A stretch of DNA of 64,000 nt from Durusdinium trenchii (Eukaryota; Sar; Dinophyceae; Suessiales; Symbiodiniaceae): positions 502,820 through 566,819 of the forward strand of contig CAXAMN010023339.1 in assembly GCA_963970005.1 (NCBI GenBank), given 5' to 3'. Positions within the stretch are counted from its first letter, which is position 1, and every line of letters begins with the position of its first letter. A model generated the notes under the pieces. That model worked only from the letters and a program-made list of their open reading frames with translations. It did not search any database and had not been told where the DNA came from. A program made the position numbers and the translations under genes. Of this stretch, positions 37,862 through 49,385 are shown piece by piece.

Positions 37862-40477
37862 GGGTACGCACACCGCATTGGAGCAGCGCTTTCACTCGGA
37901 GGTGTCCTTGCCGAAGGGCTACCAGCTGGGAGACTGGCAAGAGCTCCTGGGCAAGCTTGACGTCAAACGCAGCATTCAGCAAAAATCTTGCTTGACTCTT
38001 TTTTTATTGGCAAGAAGCGAGTCCATGTCCTACCTATTACTGCTTGAATCACACTCATTTTGAGAAGCTCATGATGTCGGGAGATCTCCAAAAATACTGT
38101 CGGGGTCCGTTCCATCAGCGCTGGAACCTACTCCCCCCTGAGGGAAGGCCTCCCGGGCGCTTTGCCGTGAGCGCTGTTTTCCCAGGTTCGCTGTGCAAGA
38201 GATGGGCTGGGCACTGCTCGAGGAGCGAGTGGAGTCCCATAGGTAGCACCAAACGAACAGAGAAACAAAAAAAACATAATCAATTCTTATTAATCTACGC
38301 ATCGTGTCAGAAATCCTGAAAATCTGTGACAGGGCACTTAGAAGAGGATTGAAATCCCACTCCTCCCTCCTCTCACTGGACATGCATAAGAATGCAATGC
38401 ATGGCTTGGATCTTCCAAGATTGGCCAAAAGGAACAATCACAATTTCTCGGCTTTTCTCCGCCATCGCCACCTCACACCATATCGCCACTTGGCTCCTCC
38501 AGGGCTCCCGGTGACACCATCCGTGCAGGACCTCGAGCACGACGGCGGCTCGGCGGCCGTGCCGCCGCCGGAGCTGGCAGAGCACCGCGCGGTGCTCTCG
38601 CTGCTGAGGGCTGCAGAGGTGGTCGCGGCCAAGAGTGACGAAGAGCTGCTGGAGAGCGTGGCTTGGTGGATCTTGGTTGTGAGGGGATGATGATCCAGTG
38701 GAATGTAGCTGGAGGTGGGTAAATTTGGGAGAAGTAGGTGCACTGGGCAATGTCTGTGAGCAGTACTGAGTACTGGTTGTATTGAAAGGATTTTTATGCG
38801 ACCAGTAATTTGGAATTGGTATGAGTCATTGGTTTGTCTTGACCTGAAACTTGCGCCAAGACGGTCTCCAGTCTTCGTAATCGGGCTTCCTAAGGGCTTG
38901 CATGGATTTGCCAGCGTGTTTTTGTGCAACTGGCAACATATTCTTACTTTGAGCGACAATTTGTGTTCTGAAATGTGGCCCACCATTTGGATTTGGTCGT
39001 CTATCAGGTGAAGTTTGCCTTGTTCCTGTCCGGCTTCGGCATCAAAGATCCAGAGACCCTGAAGGCTTTGGACTGCTTGCATTCGCGCAGGAGTGAGGCC
39101 CCCATCCTGTAATCTTCCTCGTTTCAACTGGGCACTTTTCGCAGCACGGAGCCCTGCGCTTGTTTGGACCCTGTGGAGAGGCGGCCGTGCTGTTGGGCAG
39201 CGTGGATGAGCACAGCATCACGGCCTCGCAGTTCGGTGGAGAGGTGGCATCGATCCTGGCCGAAGCCTGGCAGCACTCGGGTGAGCGGCCAATGGGGCCT
39301 GGCAGCGAGTTGCTGTTTGCTTCAAGACCCAGATTTGGAACATGGGGCCTGAACAGGGGTCGATCCCCCACTTGGCTTGGCGGTGGAGAGAGTGTCGCTC
39401 CCCAAGATCGACTGGTCCTTTGGAAGACCGGCCCCGTGGATCACCTGCAGTGGGGTGGTCGAAAAGGTGGAAAGTTCCGTGATCTTTGGCTCGGGGGTCA
39501 GGTCCTCTACTCTACCAGGTCAGTATGACATGGACTGACAGATCAAGCCCCCTTTTGGTTCCCATGCGCCACTTTCCATCCACCACACTTCTCAAGCGGT
39601 TGTTGATCATGGATTTAAAGAAGACTGCAGGGGGTTGCTGAGAGGCTGCATTTGGAGCATTTTGGACCCTAAGTTTGGTCCTTTTTGGTTTGAACTGTTG
39701 CCAAGTTACACCTGGAAAGTCTTCCATTCACCGTGCTCGCACAGGAGCTGAATGCACACTGGCCTCGGATCGTGAAGAACCACAAGGTGAGGACCACAAC
39801 GGAGCAAGAGCCCGGTGCGGGTTGCGATGCGGCTGCGCATCGGTTGAAGCGTCATGGGCGATCTAGGAGATCTATTTTGTATATATATATATATAATTGA
39901 TATATAGTATAGTTCAATTGTTTGTCTATTTGTCTAAAAGTGTATTTGTAGATCTATATCATTCTATATCTATCTTGGTTTATTTATGCAATTGTATGCC
40001 CAACAATTCATTCCACAGTTTCACATGAACATGACAGAGAGTTACAAAAAGCATCCACCCAAGGAAACCTGGACATGAGGAGACCATAAATTGGCGTTGG
40101 GTGTTTTACTGTAGGGGGAATGTTGATCTTCACCCACGCCACATCACCCGCGTTTGGCAGGAGGAAAATCAACTTCAAAACTTGTCGGTCATTGCTTTGT
40201 CTTTGCACAATACTTGGCTAATCCTGCAGCTGAAACTTTCATAGGTTCAACTTGCAAAAGACCACATTCAAAGGATCCTCCAATATTTTGCCGCTACCCA
40301 CTCTACCGGCCGAACGCACAAGCACCGAGCGTCACTATCGGTGCTTCTCCTCACCCGGCGTGGGCTGCTTCCGCTTCCTTCGCTCGAACGCCACGGATTC
40401 ACCAGGCCAAGCGGATCTACTTGGGGAAGCACCTCTATGAGCTCCGCAAGTTGCAGATCGGCGCGGGCCCAAGTTGA
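37862..40477 (+). CDS. Unknown multi-exon protein
   Basis: Probable + strand exons: 37862-37961 (GTHTALEQRFHSEV ... GYQLGDWQELLGKL, donor gtcaaa), 38529-38657 (after gtgcag; LAEHRAVLSLLRAAEVVAAK then SDEELLES), 39008 to about 39092 (after tatcag; VKFALFLSGFGIKDPETLKA), 39145-39280 (after ttcgcag; HGALRLFGPCGEAAVLLGSV then FGGEVASILAEAW, donor gtgagc), about 39396-39520 (VSLPKIDWSFGRPAPW), 39745-39786 (after cacag; ELNAHWPRIVKNHK, donor gtgagg) and 40406-40477 (after accag; AKRIYLGKHLYELRKLQIGA and stop). Joins 37961/38529, 38657/39008 and 39786/40406 are in phase 0. The joins around 39092-39145 and 39280-39396 are not resolved. Third positions are GC-rich throughout. The middle is mainly alpha-helical. 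I recognise no family, and it may be more than one gene. Confidence 0.5.
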
Positions 40478-40804
40478 GCAGCGCCATCGATCGAGTCGAA
40501 GCGCAGATCGAAAGAGGAAGCCTGGCGCGCCGCTGGGAACATGTGAATTCATGGCTATAGGCGGTGGTTTCGGGTATGTTTATATTTGGGATAACTGAAC
40601 CCCTGACTAATATTTGTCAAGTATATAAACTGAAACCACCGGCTTTTTTTGAAGCCGCCTGTGTTCCATCAACAGCCTGTGTAGTAAAGCTGTAGGTTTT
40701 GTCAAGTTGAAGAATCGCCGCCCAACTCATCGGACCTGATCGTGCACGATGCCAAGTATGTTTGATGTCTTCAACCCCCAAAAAAGAGAAACAGATAATA
40801 GCTT

Positions 40805-40862
40805 TAAGGCCAGGAGCTCTTAGTAGCACCCTTGTTAGTAGCGATGCCAGGAGCCCCTAGTA
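40805..40862. repeat. Dispersed repeat: gccaggagcccctagtagcg family, copy 1
   Basis: Contains ggccaggagctcttagtagc and gatgccaggagcccctagtagcg. The same words recur as a larger cluster near 63300-63432. I recall related Leu-Val-Ala-Met-Pro-Gly-Ala-type low-complexity translations from symbiodiniacean gene models. That is memory and was not checked. Confidence 0.6.
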
Positions 40863-41991
40863 GCGTTCAAACCTTGAAAAGTGGGGTGAGTGGATCATGT
40901 GGGGCCGTGAAGACATCATATCAGATTCCTGGGGAAGGTCCCGCGGGCGGCGGCGGGCGGCAAAGAGGCAAGCGGGCGGAGGTTGAGGAGATGTGAATTG
41001 CACTGTTCCAGTTGAAGAAGAAAGTGCGCACGGTCGGGCCACTACTCCAACACTGCACTCGTCAGTGCTTCGCAGATTGGAACCAGTGCTTCGCCAGGTG
41101 AGCGGTCCGAGTGTGGGTCCGGGGTAGCCCAACCAGCACTCCACGGCACTCCTTGTCACCTCACATTTTCAGGGCTCATCGACACCCCGGGCTGGCCCTT
41201 GTTTGTGAATCAGTCACATGGCGAGAAGGCTGACATTAGACACCCCAAACGGGGCCCTTGCTGCACTTGCTTTGATCCAACTTCCTTTGTCGCCAAATGA
41301 GGCACCATGTCCAGCCAGGAGGACGTGAAGGGAATGTGGACGCGGGAGGCAACTCCCCCTAAAGGGCTAGCTAAACACAGACATAACCCGGAAAAGTGGA
41401 TAACCTTCTTGAGGGGATTGGTTTCCCACCAGGCATGAAGAGGTGGACGGGCAAGGATGGGAGTCATTCTTGTGAGTGTGCGCTCCCTCGTCGTGGAGCT
41501 ATCTTTGGTGCCAGACATTTCATCAGTCACTTAAATAAGACTTATGAATGCATTATATAATGGGTTTCGCTGCTCTTCTGATGGAGGGGATTGTTCGTTC
41601 CCTTAAAACTTGGACGTCTTCGCTTGATGATTGTGGTGTGTAATTTGTGGGCGCCTTGAGTTGCGGTCAATACTTTTTACTGTCGGAACATTTAGCTTGA
41701 TTTTCGAGTTAGATTGAGGGAGTCAGCTGTGACACCTCCCCAGCAAGTCCAAAGAACAGGCTAAACTGGTGCGCTACTATAGCACTGGTTGTATAATATA
41801 TAAACTGGAGCGTGGGCCCACTGGGTTTCAAAGAGCTTCTGAGCCAAAATGTATGCAGCAAGATCTTGGCACTTGGTCATATTGGGTGTGGCTCCACCAT
41901 TGATCACACCCAGAATCAGAAGTCTGGCCACGGCCCCGAAGTCTAGTTTCGTTGAGACAACTTCGTCATACTGCACGTCTCTACGTCTTCA

Positions 41992-42138
41992 ATGGGTCCA
42001 TGGGGAGACTGGGTGGTGCGTGAGGACCTGGATCACTTTCAACAGCTGCTGGAGCGCACGATCTCCCTTCGTGAGCAGTTGCGGGGTGCGCACCCACGCC
42101 TGGAGGAGGGCATCGATGCCATGGTGGGCAACGGCCAA
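41992..42138 (+). CDS. Exon of an unknown helical protein
   Basis: The frame opens at an ATG (41992), although the true exon could begin slightly downstream at a gggag acceptor. It ends at a CAA codon followed by a canonical gtgagg donor. The 49 codons are GC-rich at third positions and encode an amphipathic helix including REDLDHFQQLLERTISLREQ and HPRLEEGIDAMVGNGQ. The exon at 42850 is in the same phase and may follow. No family is recognised. Confidence 0.5.
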
Positions 42139-42426
42139 GTGAGGCACCAAACAACCAAACCCGCACACAACGGGGACAAAACTGAATTGGGGGACAGTCT
42201 TTTGTCCTGGTCGGCCGAAACGGTGTGCCGGAACTGGTTTTCCTTTGTTCAGCCGCTGCACTGCCGAGTGAGAATGTTGGGCAGGAGGTCAAGAAGATGC
42301 CAAATGTCCGGCTCGTTTGCGGGGCAGTTTTGGGGTTCATCCGATGCGAGACCCCTTTCTCGCTGAACATGCAGACGGTGAAAGTGAGACTGAGCGAACG
42401 ACCAGAACCCAACTGGGAACATCCAA

Positions 42427-42490
42427 AGAGACTGTCTCAGGCCTAGAGTCAAGAGTCTAGAGTCTAGGGTCTAGAGTCTCAGGTCTAGAG
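42427..42490. repeat. Short tandem repeat of tctagag/tctaggg
   Basis: About six imperfect copies of a gtctagag-type heptamer or octamer. One unit (tctaggg) resembles the plant-type telomere unit by chance. The tract is short and internal, so it is not read as telomeric. Confidence 0.6.
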
Positions 42491-42849
42491 CAGTGACATG
42501 GGGGTAAACTGGTTTTCTTTGGTGGCGGGGAGGTCACAGTAGTTCCGGCTCCTATGCCCACGTTAGGCTGGCCAGCGGTGAGCTGACCCCTGTGGATATG
42601 CTCGGTGACGAGCAGCTCGGAAGACAAGGAGCTTGGAGCAACAGAGGATTTGAAGCAGGGCGCAGCCCCAGAAGTCCGTGCCAGGAGAGTCCCAGATGTG
42701 TCTTTGTTCATTCGTTCATTCGTTGATATTCGTTCTTGAATTGTTTAGTCGTCACGTTTGATCTTGTGCGTGTGTGTTTTTGTTTGTTTGTTTGTTTGTT
42801 TCTTCGTTCATTCGTCGTTCCCCTTTTTCTGGCTCGGCTTGTATTCCAG

Positions 42850-43030
42850 GTCGGCAACTTGGCATTTTGGTTCCGGAAGTCGAGACAGGTCTTCCAACCC
42901 CCCGCACCCCTCGGCACATTCGGACCGCTCCGTCCGCTGCCGCTGCCTCCGCTGATCCGAAGCCTACGGACGCTCCGGCGGCAGCATGCGTGCTCAGAGG
43001 GTGCCGGGTGGCTCAGAGGGTGCCGGGAGG
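42850..43030 (+). CDS. Exon-like segment, proline/leucine rich
   Basis: It follows a pyrimidine-rich tract and the acceptor attccag. In phase 0 it reads VGNLAFWFRKSRQVFQPPAP with very GC-rich third positions, then a Pro/Leu/Arg-rich stretch. An alternative frame is also open and Ala/Pro rich, so the frame is not certain. It fits in phase after the exon ending at 42138. No family is recognised. Confidence 0.35.
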
Positions 43031-43853
43031 TGCCTCAGTGGGTAGACACAGACTGATTGATTGGACTGTTGATTTGAAAACCCACCCATATCGTCCCATG
43101 ATCGAGATGTTCAAGGAAAGAGCTGCAACGAAACAGGGTCTCAGATCATGTGGCATCAAGAGAAGCCGTCAAGCAACACGGGACCTTGTCCTGCCTGAAA
43201 TCAGTCTTTTCACGATGATGTGTTGAGGTATGCAAGTATTGATGTGAGGAATGCATAGGAATGAGAGAAACCCTGAAATACCCTGAATGACCACCTGCTT
43301 GCACTTTCATATATTTGTGTCGCTCCTGTTGCTGGACCAGAGCTGCCGGTGCCAGATGTCAAGTCCGGCGCTAGAGGCCACAGACAGTGTCACAGATTGC
43401 ATCTCCCAGTGGAGTGAGGGTGGGCCGCAGATAATCAGACCCAGTATGGGACCCCAAAAAACTTATTGGGAGATAGGTTTTCCCTTTCAAAATGAACAAG
43501 TTCGGTTCACTTTATTCTGTTTCAGGGAAACTGACGGAGTCAGTGATTGGACGGCACATTCCTTGTTCTTTGTCATTTGTAGATATTTGTAGAAAGGTCG
43601 GGTTCGTTTTGCTTGTTATTCGGGAGTGTGTTGCCAATCATTAGCTTTCAAGAAGTGAACACCGTTGATTTGTTGAATGCATTGGGAAAATGCAATGGAA
43701 GAATCATTCCGCTCTCCATTCTCAAAGGTCGGGCTACCCCCGTTACAGTCCATGTGGATCCAACCACTCTGTATATGTATAGTGCGATGTACTAGTCAAG
43801 TCCAGTCATTTGTTCCACCGGGCGTCCTCACGCTGCGCCATTGGGCTGGGCAC

Positions 43854-43930
43854 ATGATCCTGCGGCTGGGTTGGGCGCTGTTCTTCGCGGCCGCCTGCAG
43901 TGAAGAGGACAGAGAACTGCCATCAGCGAG
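43854..43930 (+). CDS. Possible first exon of a secreted or membrane protein
   Basis: The ATG at 43854 opens MILRLGWALFFAAACSEED, a plausible signal peptide, in GC-rich codons. The exon may end before gtcttt at 43931. The upstream in-frame sequence is also open, so the ATG may be internal. The downstream partner is unknown. Confidence 0.3.
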
Positions 43931-44269
43931 GTCTTTTTTCATGCTCCAAGGAAATTGATTCCGGAGTCAAAGTGCTGGGGTGGGCAACAAACCCAAGAAT
44001 GGCCTGGGTGGAGATACCATAGTCTACAAGTTGCATGGGATTTTCTGTGGTTGTTTGGTGCCTTTCTCAATCATGGCATTAGGTTGGTGGCAGGAGGCAT
44101 AAGGGCCAAATTTGTGTCATTGCCTTGTTTGATCATGGAGGCAGCAAGCCAGGTGTCATGGTCATGTGCCAAGTAGGTCCACTCAGAAACAAATGAATAA
44201 ACGAGGATAGTAACATGTAGTAACGGATAGTACCCAGAGCTTCCCATGCGACATTGAAATCGTTGACAA

Positions 44270-44370
44270 TTACCGGGCCAAGCCGGTAACCTAGTACAAT
44301 ATCGAAGCCAAGCCGAGAACCTACAGTAGTACTATATATAACCAAGCCAAGCCGGCAACCTGGCACAAAA
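44270..44370. repeat. Three imperfect tandem units built on ccaagccggtaacct
   Basis: The motif ccaagccg-(gta/aga/gca)-acct recurs at about 44278, 44310 and 44346 with ac/ta-rich spacers. A related aacctggcaac lies just beyond. Confidence 0.6.
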
Positions 44371-44429
44371 CAAACCTATTACAATAACCTGGCAACTGGT
44401 ACGATCTACCCGGTACAAATTCCATCATC

Positions 44430-44600
44430 CGAATTCACCGCATTCGCTCGAATGACTCCGAGCTTCGCGCGACCGCCCCCGCCATCCGCTCTCACGTCCT
44501 CGACGCCTCGCCGCGGAGGAGGCCTGGCTGGAGGAGACCTGTGGCTCGGAAGAGGGCCTTCGACTCCTTCAGCTTAGAGGTGACAGCCTGATCAGAGGAA
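44430..44600 (+). CDS. GC-rich exon-like island, frame ambiguous
   Basis: Two + frames are open with GC-rich third positions. One encodes RIRSNDSELRATAPAIRSHV. A second, starting later, encodes AAEEAWLEETCGSEEGLRLL. No clean splice sites were picked out. The island probably contains an exon, but the frame and product cannot be fixed by eye. Confidence 0.3.
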
Positions 44601-44649
44601 GAACCAATGAAGAACATATCATATACCCTGAGCATCTGAACCCTACAAA

Positions 44650-45200
44650 TTTGTCGGGTTTGAAAACAAACCTCGGGTTTAGCCGTGACATAAGGGAAAA
44701 CCTCGGGTTTTAACCAAATCCTCGTGTTTTGCCCCAAAACCCTCGATAGCCATGTGCAGGTGCTCCATGTTCATTTTCTCCCGCCGACTTATCAAATTTT
44801 CCGTGGTCAAAACATGTTTCACAGTATGTTACAAACATTCAACACTCTTGTCAGGAAAAGTTTGGGTCCGTGATTTAGAGCTCCGATAACCCGTGATTAT
44901 CCCGTGTCAACCCGTGATTTTGGATGAAAAACCTCGGGTTTTCAGAAAAAACATTGTGTTTCCCAAACCCGTGACAAACCCGTGATTATACCGTGACAAC
45001 CCGTGCTTTTTTCACGGGTTTTAGGGGGGTACAATAGTTGCATTTTTGGTTGAGTTTTTTTTCCGTTCTGATCATCAACCTGGGCTTTTGGAGTTTGAAT
45101 TCAAGTTTCTGTGGCCCGGCCTTCGAAGATGGCATGGGCGGAAAAAACACCAAAATGGGAAACCTCGTGTTTCCTCTAAGAACCTCGTGTTTTGGGATGA
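44650..45200. repeat. Cluster of degenerate acctcgggttt / acccgtgat words
   Basis: At least six copies of aacctcg(g/t)gttt and six of acccgtga(t/c) are interleaved over about 550 bp, with A/T-rich spacers of variable length. This is far above chance and non-coding. It resembles a decayed short-period satellite. Confidence 0.65.
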
Positions 45201-45371
45201 ACCCTACGTTTTTGTTGTGTTTGGAGGCACAAGGTATATATATATATATATATACATGCTGGCATTTGTGTTTCAGGATGATTAATGTTTTAAGGTTTCT
45301 TGGAGGTTGGTTGCAGCGCCCCAAATTTGTAGGTTGATTCCTTTAATCTCTCGTGATGTCCTACCGAAAAA

Positions 45372-46588
45372 TTGGTGTGGCACCTGTTCAGCCTCGATGT
45401 TCAGAAAGCACTCCTCGCATCTCCTCGCTCAGTGCTTTGCCCAGGTTCTTCGGTGAGGACGGGAGAGAAGGGAGACAGCCGGTGTACTGGGAAACGTGGA
45501 CAGAAAGCTCGATCCAGACCTGGTCGGGCAGCTGCGCTGGGGCGAAAGATGCCATGTTGAGAGCGGGGAAAGAGGCCTGGCGGAAAACGAGGAAGTGCAC
45601 AAACGTCTTTTTTCTCGGAGACTCTAGCTGTCTAACCCCATGTGGTACCTACCAGGGAATGTGGGCAAACGTTGAGTGTCCGTTTTTGTCACTGGAGGTG
45701 GTGCTGCGTATGTTATCCAGCCTAACCCCGGAAGAACGACGACATGGGGTCGCTTTGTGGGAGAAGAGGTAAGCACAACTAGCGGAAGTGGGACGTAACC
45801 GACTGAATCTTGACCCAAGATCTCATATTCCCAAGCTCAGCATAGCCGGGTTGGATAGATTCTGATGCTCCAAGGAGAACATCCAGACTGAGCTCCTGCC
45901 CATCATCTCTTACCTCGTCAAGAAGTCCCGAATCCCCGGCTGTTTCGGCGCCCAGCGGCTCTTCGGCGGGTCTCGGCCCAGTGGCATGACTGCCGCAGCG
46001 GGCCTCAGCATGTGTCTCAGATCCAAGGGGTGGGCACGATCCCGGCCGTCCGCCGCGAGCTATCCGGTGGACGGCCGGATAGTGGGGGAAGGCAAGGTGA
46101 TGATACATCATGATACCATCAATATCAGGTGGTGATGGTTGCAAATCAGTAAAGAAACTGGTGCCTTCCCACAAACCAAAACGGACATGCAATAAATAAT
46201 GCAGATGATGCTTTTGATTTTACGTTGCAGCGCTGACATCATCATTTATGTTGTGCAAGCGTCAGCTTGTGGTTATAGGTGCTACACACATATGTATATA
46301 AGGTGATCCCATCAAGCTGCATTGGTCTGAAAGAAGCGAGCTCGCTCCGAGCTGTGGGCTGTTTTGATACATTTCCTTGCCCTTACAGAACCTTCCTCGA
46401 AAACTTTACAGGATCCATACAGAGGGGGGGAGGCTCGCTGGTTTATCGCCGATGAACAGAGGCAACCACTTGGATTCAGTTTGTTATATAAATCTTATGT
46501 TCGCTTGCCCAACCTTTGCAGATGTGCTTTTTCCGCGTGTGAGGTCGAACGCCTGCCAGACTGGGTATATGGAGCCCTGGCCAGCTGA
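45372..46588 (+). CDS. Unknown protein, 3' exons including terminal exon
   Basis: Exon 45698-45768 (after actggag; VVLRMLSSLTPEERRHGVAL, donor gtaagc) joins in phase to the terminal exon 46522-46588 (after ctttgcag; CAFSACEVERLPDWVYGALA and stop tga). A third exon just upstream (about 45390-45443, donor gtgagg) can be read in phase 0 as LFSLDVQKALLASPRSVLCP, but two other frames there are also open. Canonical splice signals and phase agreement support the last join. No family is recognised. Confidence 0.45.
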
Positions 46589-46772
46589 TCAGGTGATTGC
46601 TTTACCGGTACGTTTTTGCTCATTATCGCTGTATAGAATGTTTGTATATACACATTATTGAATAATAATAGAAATAAAAGCAATAGTAGTGATTATATAT
46701 ATATATATATATGCCCCCTCAGACATTTTGTTTGTGGGATCTACTTGAATTGGCTGAACCGCATTCTCCAAG

Positions 46773-46905
46773 GAACGCTATGGCCGCAGTCCCACAGAGG
46801 TCCGTGCCAGCGTGGAGGGTGAGTGCTACAGTCACGGCTACTTCTGCAGCGGCTCCGGCGGCGGATTGAAGGCACCGGTGCAAAAGGAGTCGCCGATGTA
46901 CTGCG
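46773..46905 (+). CDS. Exon of an unknown, possibly extracellular Gly/Cys-rich protein
   Basis: It begins after ctccaag and ends before gtgagtgg, 44 codons plus one base. The frame ERYGRSPTEVRASVEGECYS then GYFCSGSGGGLKAP has GC-rich third positions throughout. A candidate terminal exon follows the acceptor gccgcag at about 47558 and reads VHCPVKIVYYG and stop, but its phase does not match directly. Either another exon intervenes or the terminal exon belongs elsewhere. Confidence 0.4.
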
Positions 46906-47600
46906 GTGAGTGGCAGAAAGTGGGGGAAAGCCCTCAAGTTGGACAGTTTCGCCAAGGTAGTGGTTTGCAAGATAGATAGATTATGATTGATTGATTTGAA
47001 GAAGGTTTTAGGGGAGTTCGATTCTTAGATGTTGGCAGCTTGGACCGGACGTGGGGCCGTCCGGTCCGGTGCTGACCGAAGCACCTCTCGGCGGTGGGGA
47101 GCAAGGCGCGATTCTACTTGATGGCGATGGCCGCCCATCAAGTGGATCTACACCTCTCGGGGTCCCTTTTGTTCGCGGTGTTGATCGCTACAGGGTCGGG
47201 GGTGTCCTGTCCAGAACAAGAACTTAACTGAAAAAATCCTGGATGTGTTTGAGTGGGACCACTCAGGTGGGGGCCAATGTCCAAGACCGTGCGAATGTCG
47301 CAGACCTTGCGGTTGATTTTCTACCCGGTGGTGAAATGGACCTGGGACAGGGGTGATCGCCTGTGTTCCTCAACACCAGTGACTATCATAGACTATTGAC
47401 CAAAATAAAACTCCCATATGTATTTAGATTGTAAAACCATTTTCATGAAGGGGGGTCTTCAATCCTTAGTCTACATCACTACAAGAGGGCATTTCCCTGT
47501 GACTCTCCAAGTCGGGAAGTTGTGGTTAAAGGTTGGACTCTGTTTTGGCCGCCGCAGGTGCACTGCCCCGTGAAGATCGTTTACTACGGCTGAAGCCACG

Positions 47601-49385
47601 CGTGAGCGAGCCACGTGGCGAGCGAGCCATGCTCGCGTGGCTCGAACGGGTAGATCATCCCAGATCCTGACCCGCTGTGATGAGCACATCCGAATGCACC
47701 TTGAACACCTTTTTCCTGAGCTGTACCCCTCAATTCCTGAAGGGATCGGGACTTTAATGGTTTTAGATTCGATGTAGATCTTGGTGCCCTCCTCGTCGGA
47801 CATTTCAGCCCTCACGCCTGTGGGAAGGAAGTGACAGTGATCAACATAGCCATTTTCCCAGGCACCAAGATCAGTGGGGCCAGGAAGATGATGCGGCCCT
47901 TCTGTTTTCCACAGAGATGTGTTTCACCGCTGCTGTGTTTGAAAGGAGTGCAAGCTGCCAGACAGCAGAATTGATCAGAATTGTCGAACATGCGGCTGCA
48001 ACTGCAACGTTCGTCAGGTCCTCAAGGACTCCCTTCGGAACCCAACACCTTGTGGGCTGTTCTGTATTGCTGAGGGTTTCGGCCATCCAACATCGTCCAA
48101 TGGCCCGGTGGTATGAGGGTCCGAGGGTGTCTCAAGGAGTGCGCGGTGGGAGACGTCCTGATTTGGGGCCCATTCCTATGTGATTGGCCTTCTCTTTAGC
48201 TCGAGTACATCATAGAACTCCACAAATGAGGCAATGTTCCATTAGTTTGTTGCTGGTTTTTGGAGACACACTAGGACTTTAGGCTCCCGAGCAGTGAGCA
48301 GAGGTGTTAAAGTATGTTGAACATATAGTGTAATAGTGACCATTATTATACGTATAGATACATACCTGGAATCGCAAGTATATTGTAAGTACAACAACCT
48401 CAAGTTCACATTCTGGAGTGAATTTGCGGGCTTCACAGGGAAATGGTAGACAAAAACTATAGATTCTCAAGTGGGCATTAGTTCTTCTTGAAACCATGTC
48501 GCCCAGCTTGTTCTTCCCAAGACAAGGTCAGAGAGAGGAGCCATGTTCTTGAGGACCGAGCACTTAGATCAGTCTCTAGCGAGTGAACAGGTTCCCGGAC
48601 TTGGTTTTGAGGAGAACACCTACCGGAAACCAATGGTTTTTTGGGGGTCCGGGGTTGAGCACTATGGCTTCCCGCAGGTTTTCACTTGCACCAATTCATT
48701 GGTTTCGGCTTCTCTCATCTTGCGCCCAGGTCAGTGCGGAGGTGTGGACCTGCCATTGGGAAGATGCATGACTTCCCAAAAGCCAGCCATGCGGATCCTG
48801 GAAGAGCTACCATCCATCCAGTCACATTTTGTTGATGGTTTGGGCCTGATGGATTTACATGTTTGATGGTTTGTTGATTCACTGCTATTCCAGTTTGATG
48901 GTTGGTTTGGGGTTGAGAGCTTGGACGTTGGTCCGAGTCCCTGTGCCCTGCACCACTGTGAGCAGGGAGGAGGAGTGGTGATTGATGTGCGCACATCCCT
49001 TCTTTTTCTTCAGCATCAAGGGAAGGGGAAGTTTTCTACGCAAAAGCTGCTGGAGAACCTTGCAGAACAGCTGTAGGCTTCCGGTGAAAGGATTGTTCCG
49101 CGCAAGGGCAGACGGATGCCTTTGATGGGCACCTGCAGGTGGTGTGGGGAGTCTCCATGAACCCTGTGATCTCATCGCCATCATCGGTCGATGCTGAGGT
49201 ATGGCATTTACGGCGACGGCTTCTTGTGAGGGGCAGTCGAGTGGTGGCCTCATGACCGTCGATGGGTGCAAAAACGGGGGCTTTTGAGCATGTGTGCAGG
49301 GATGAGCCATGAAAACTGCTTTTGTCTATCTGGTTGGTAAGTTGGGTGCCCTTTCTTATCTTTCTTTTTCTTTTTGAGTCTTGAG
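47601..49385. other. No gene recognised
   Basis: Short open frames exist on both strands near 47870-48180 and 48540-48860. None shows biased codon use or motifs. A local duplication of gcgagcgagccacg / cgtggc words lies at about 47600-47645. Confidence 0.45.

Noticed and set aside
42427-42490. Telomere-like repeat (tctaggg)
   Set aside because: Only one unit resembles a telomere unit. The others are tctagag variants, and the tract is short and internal.
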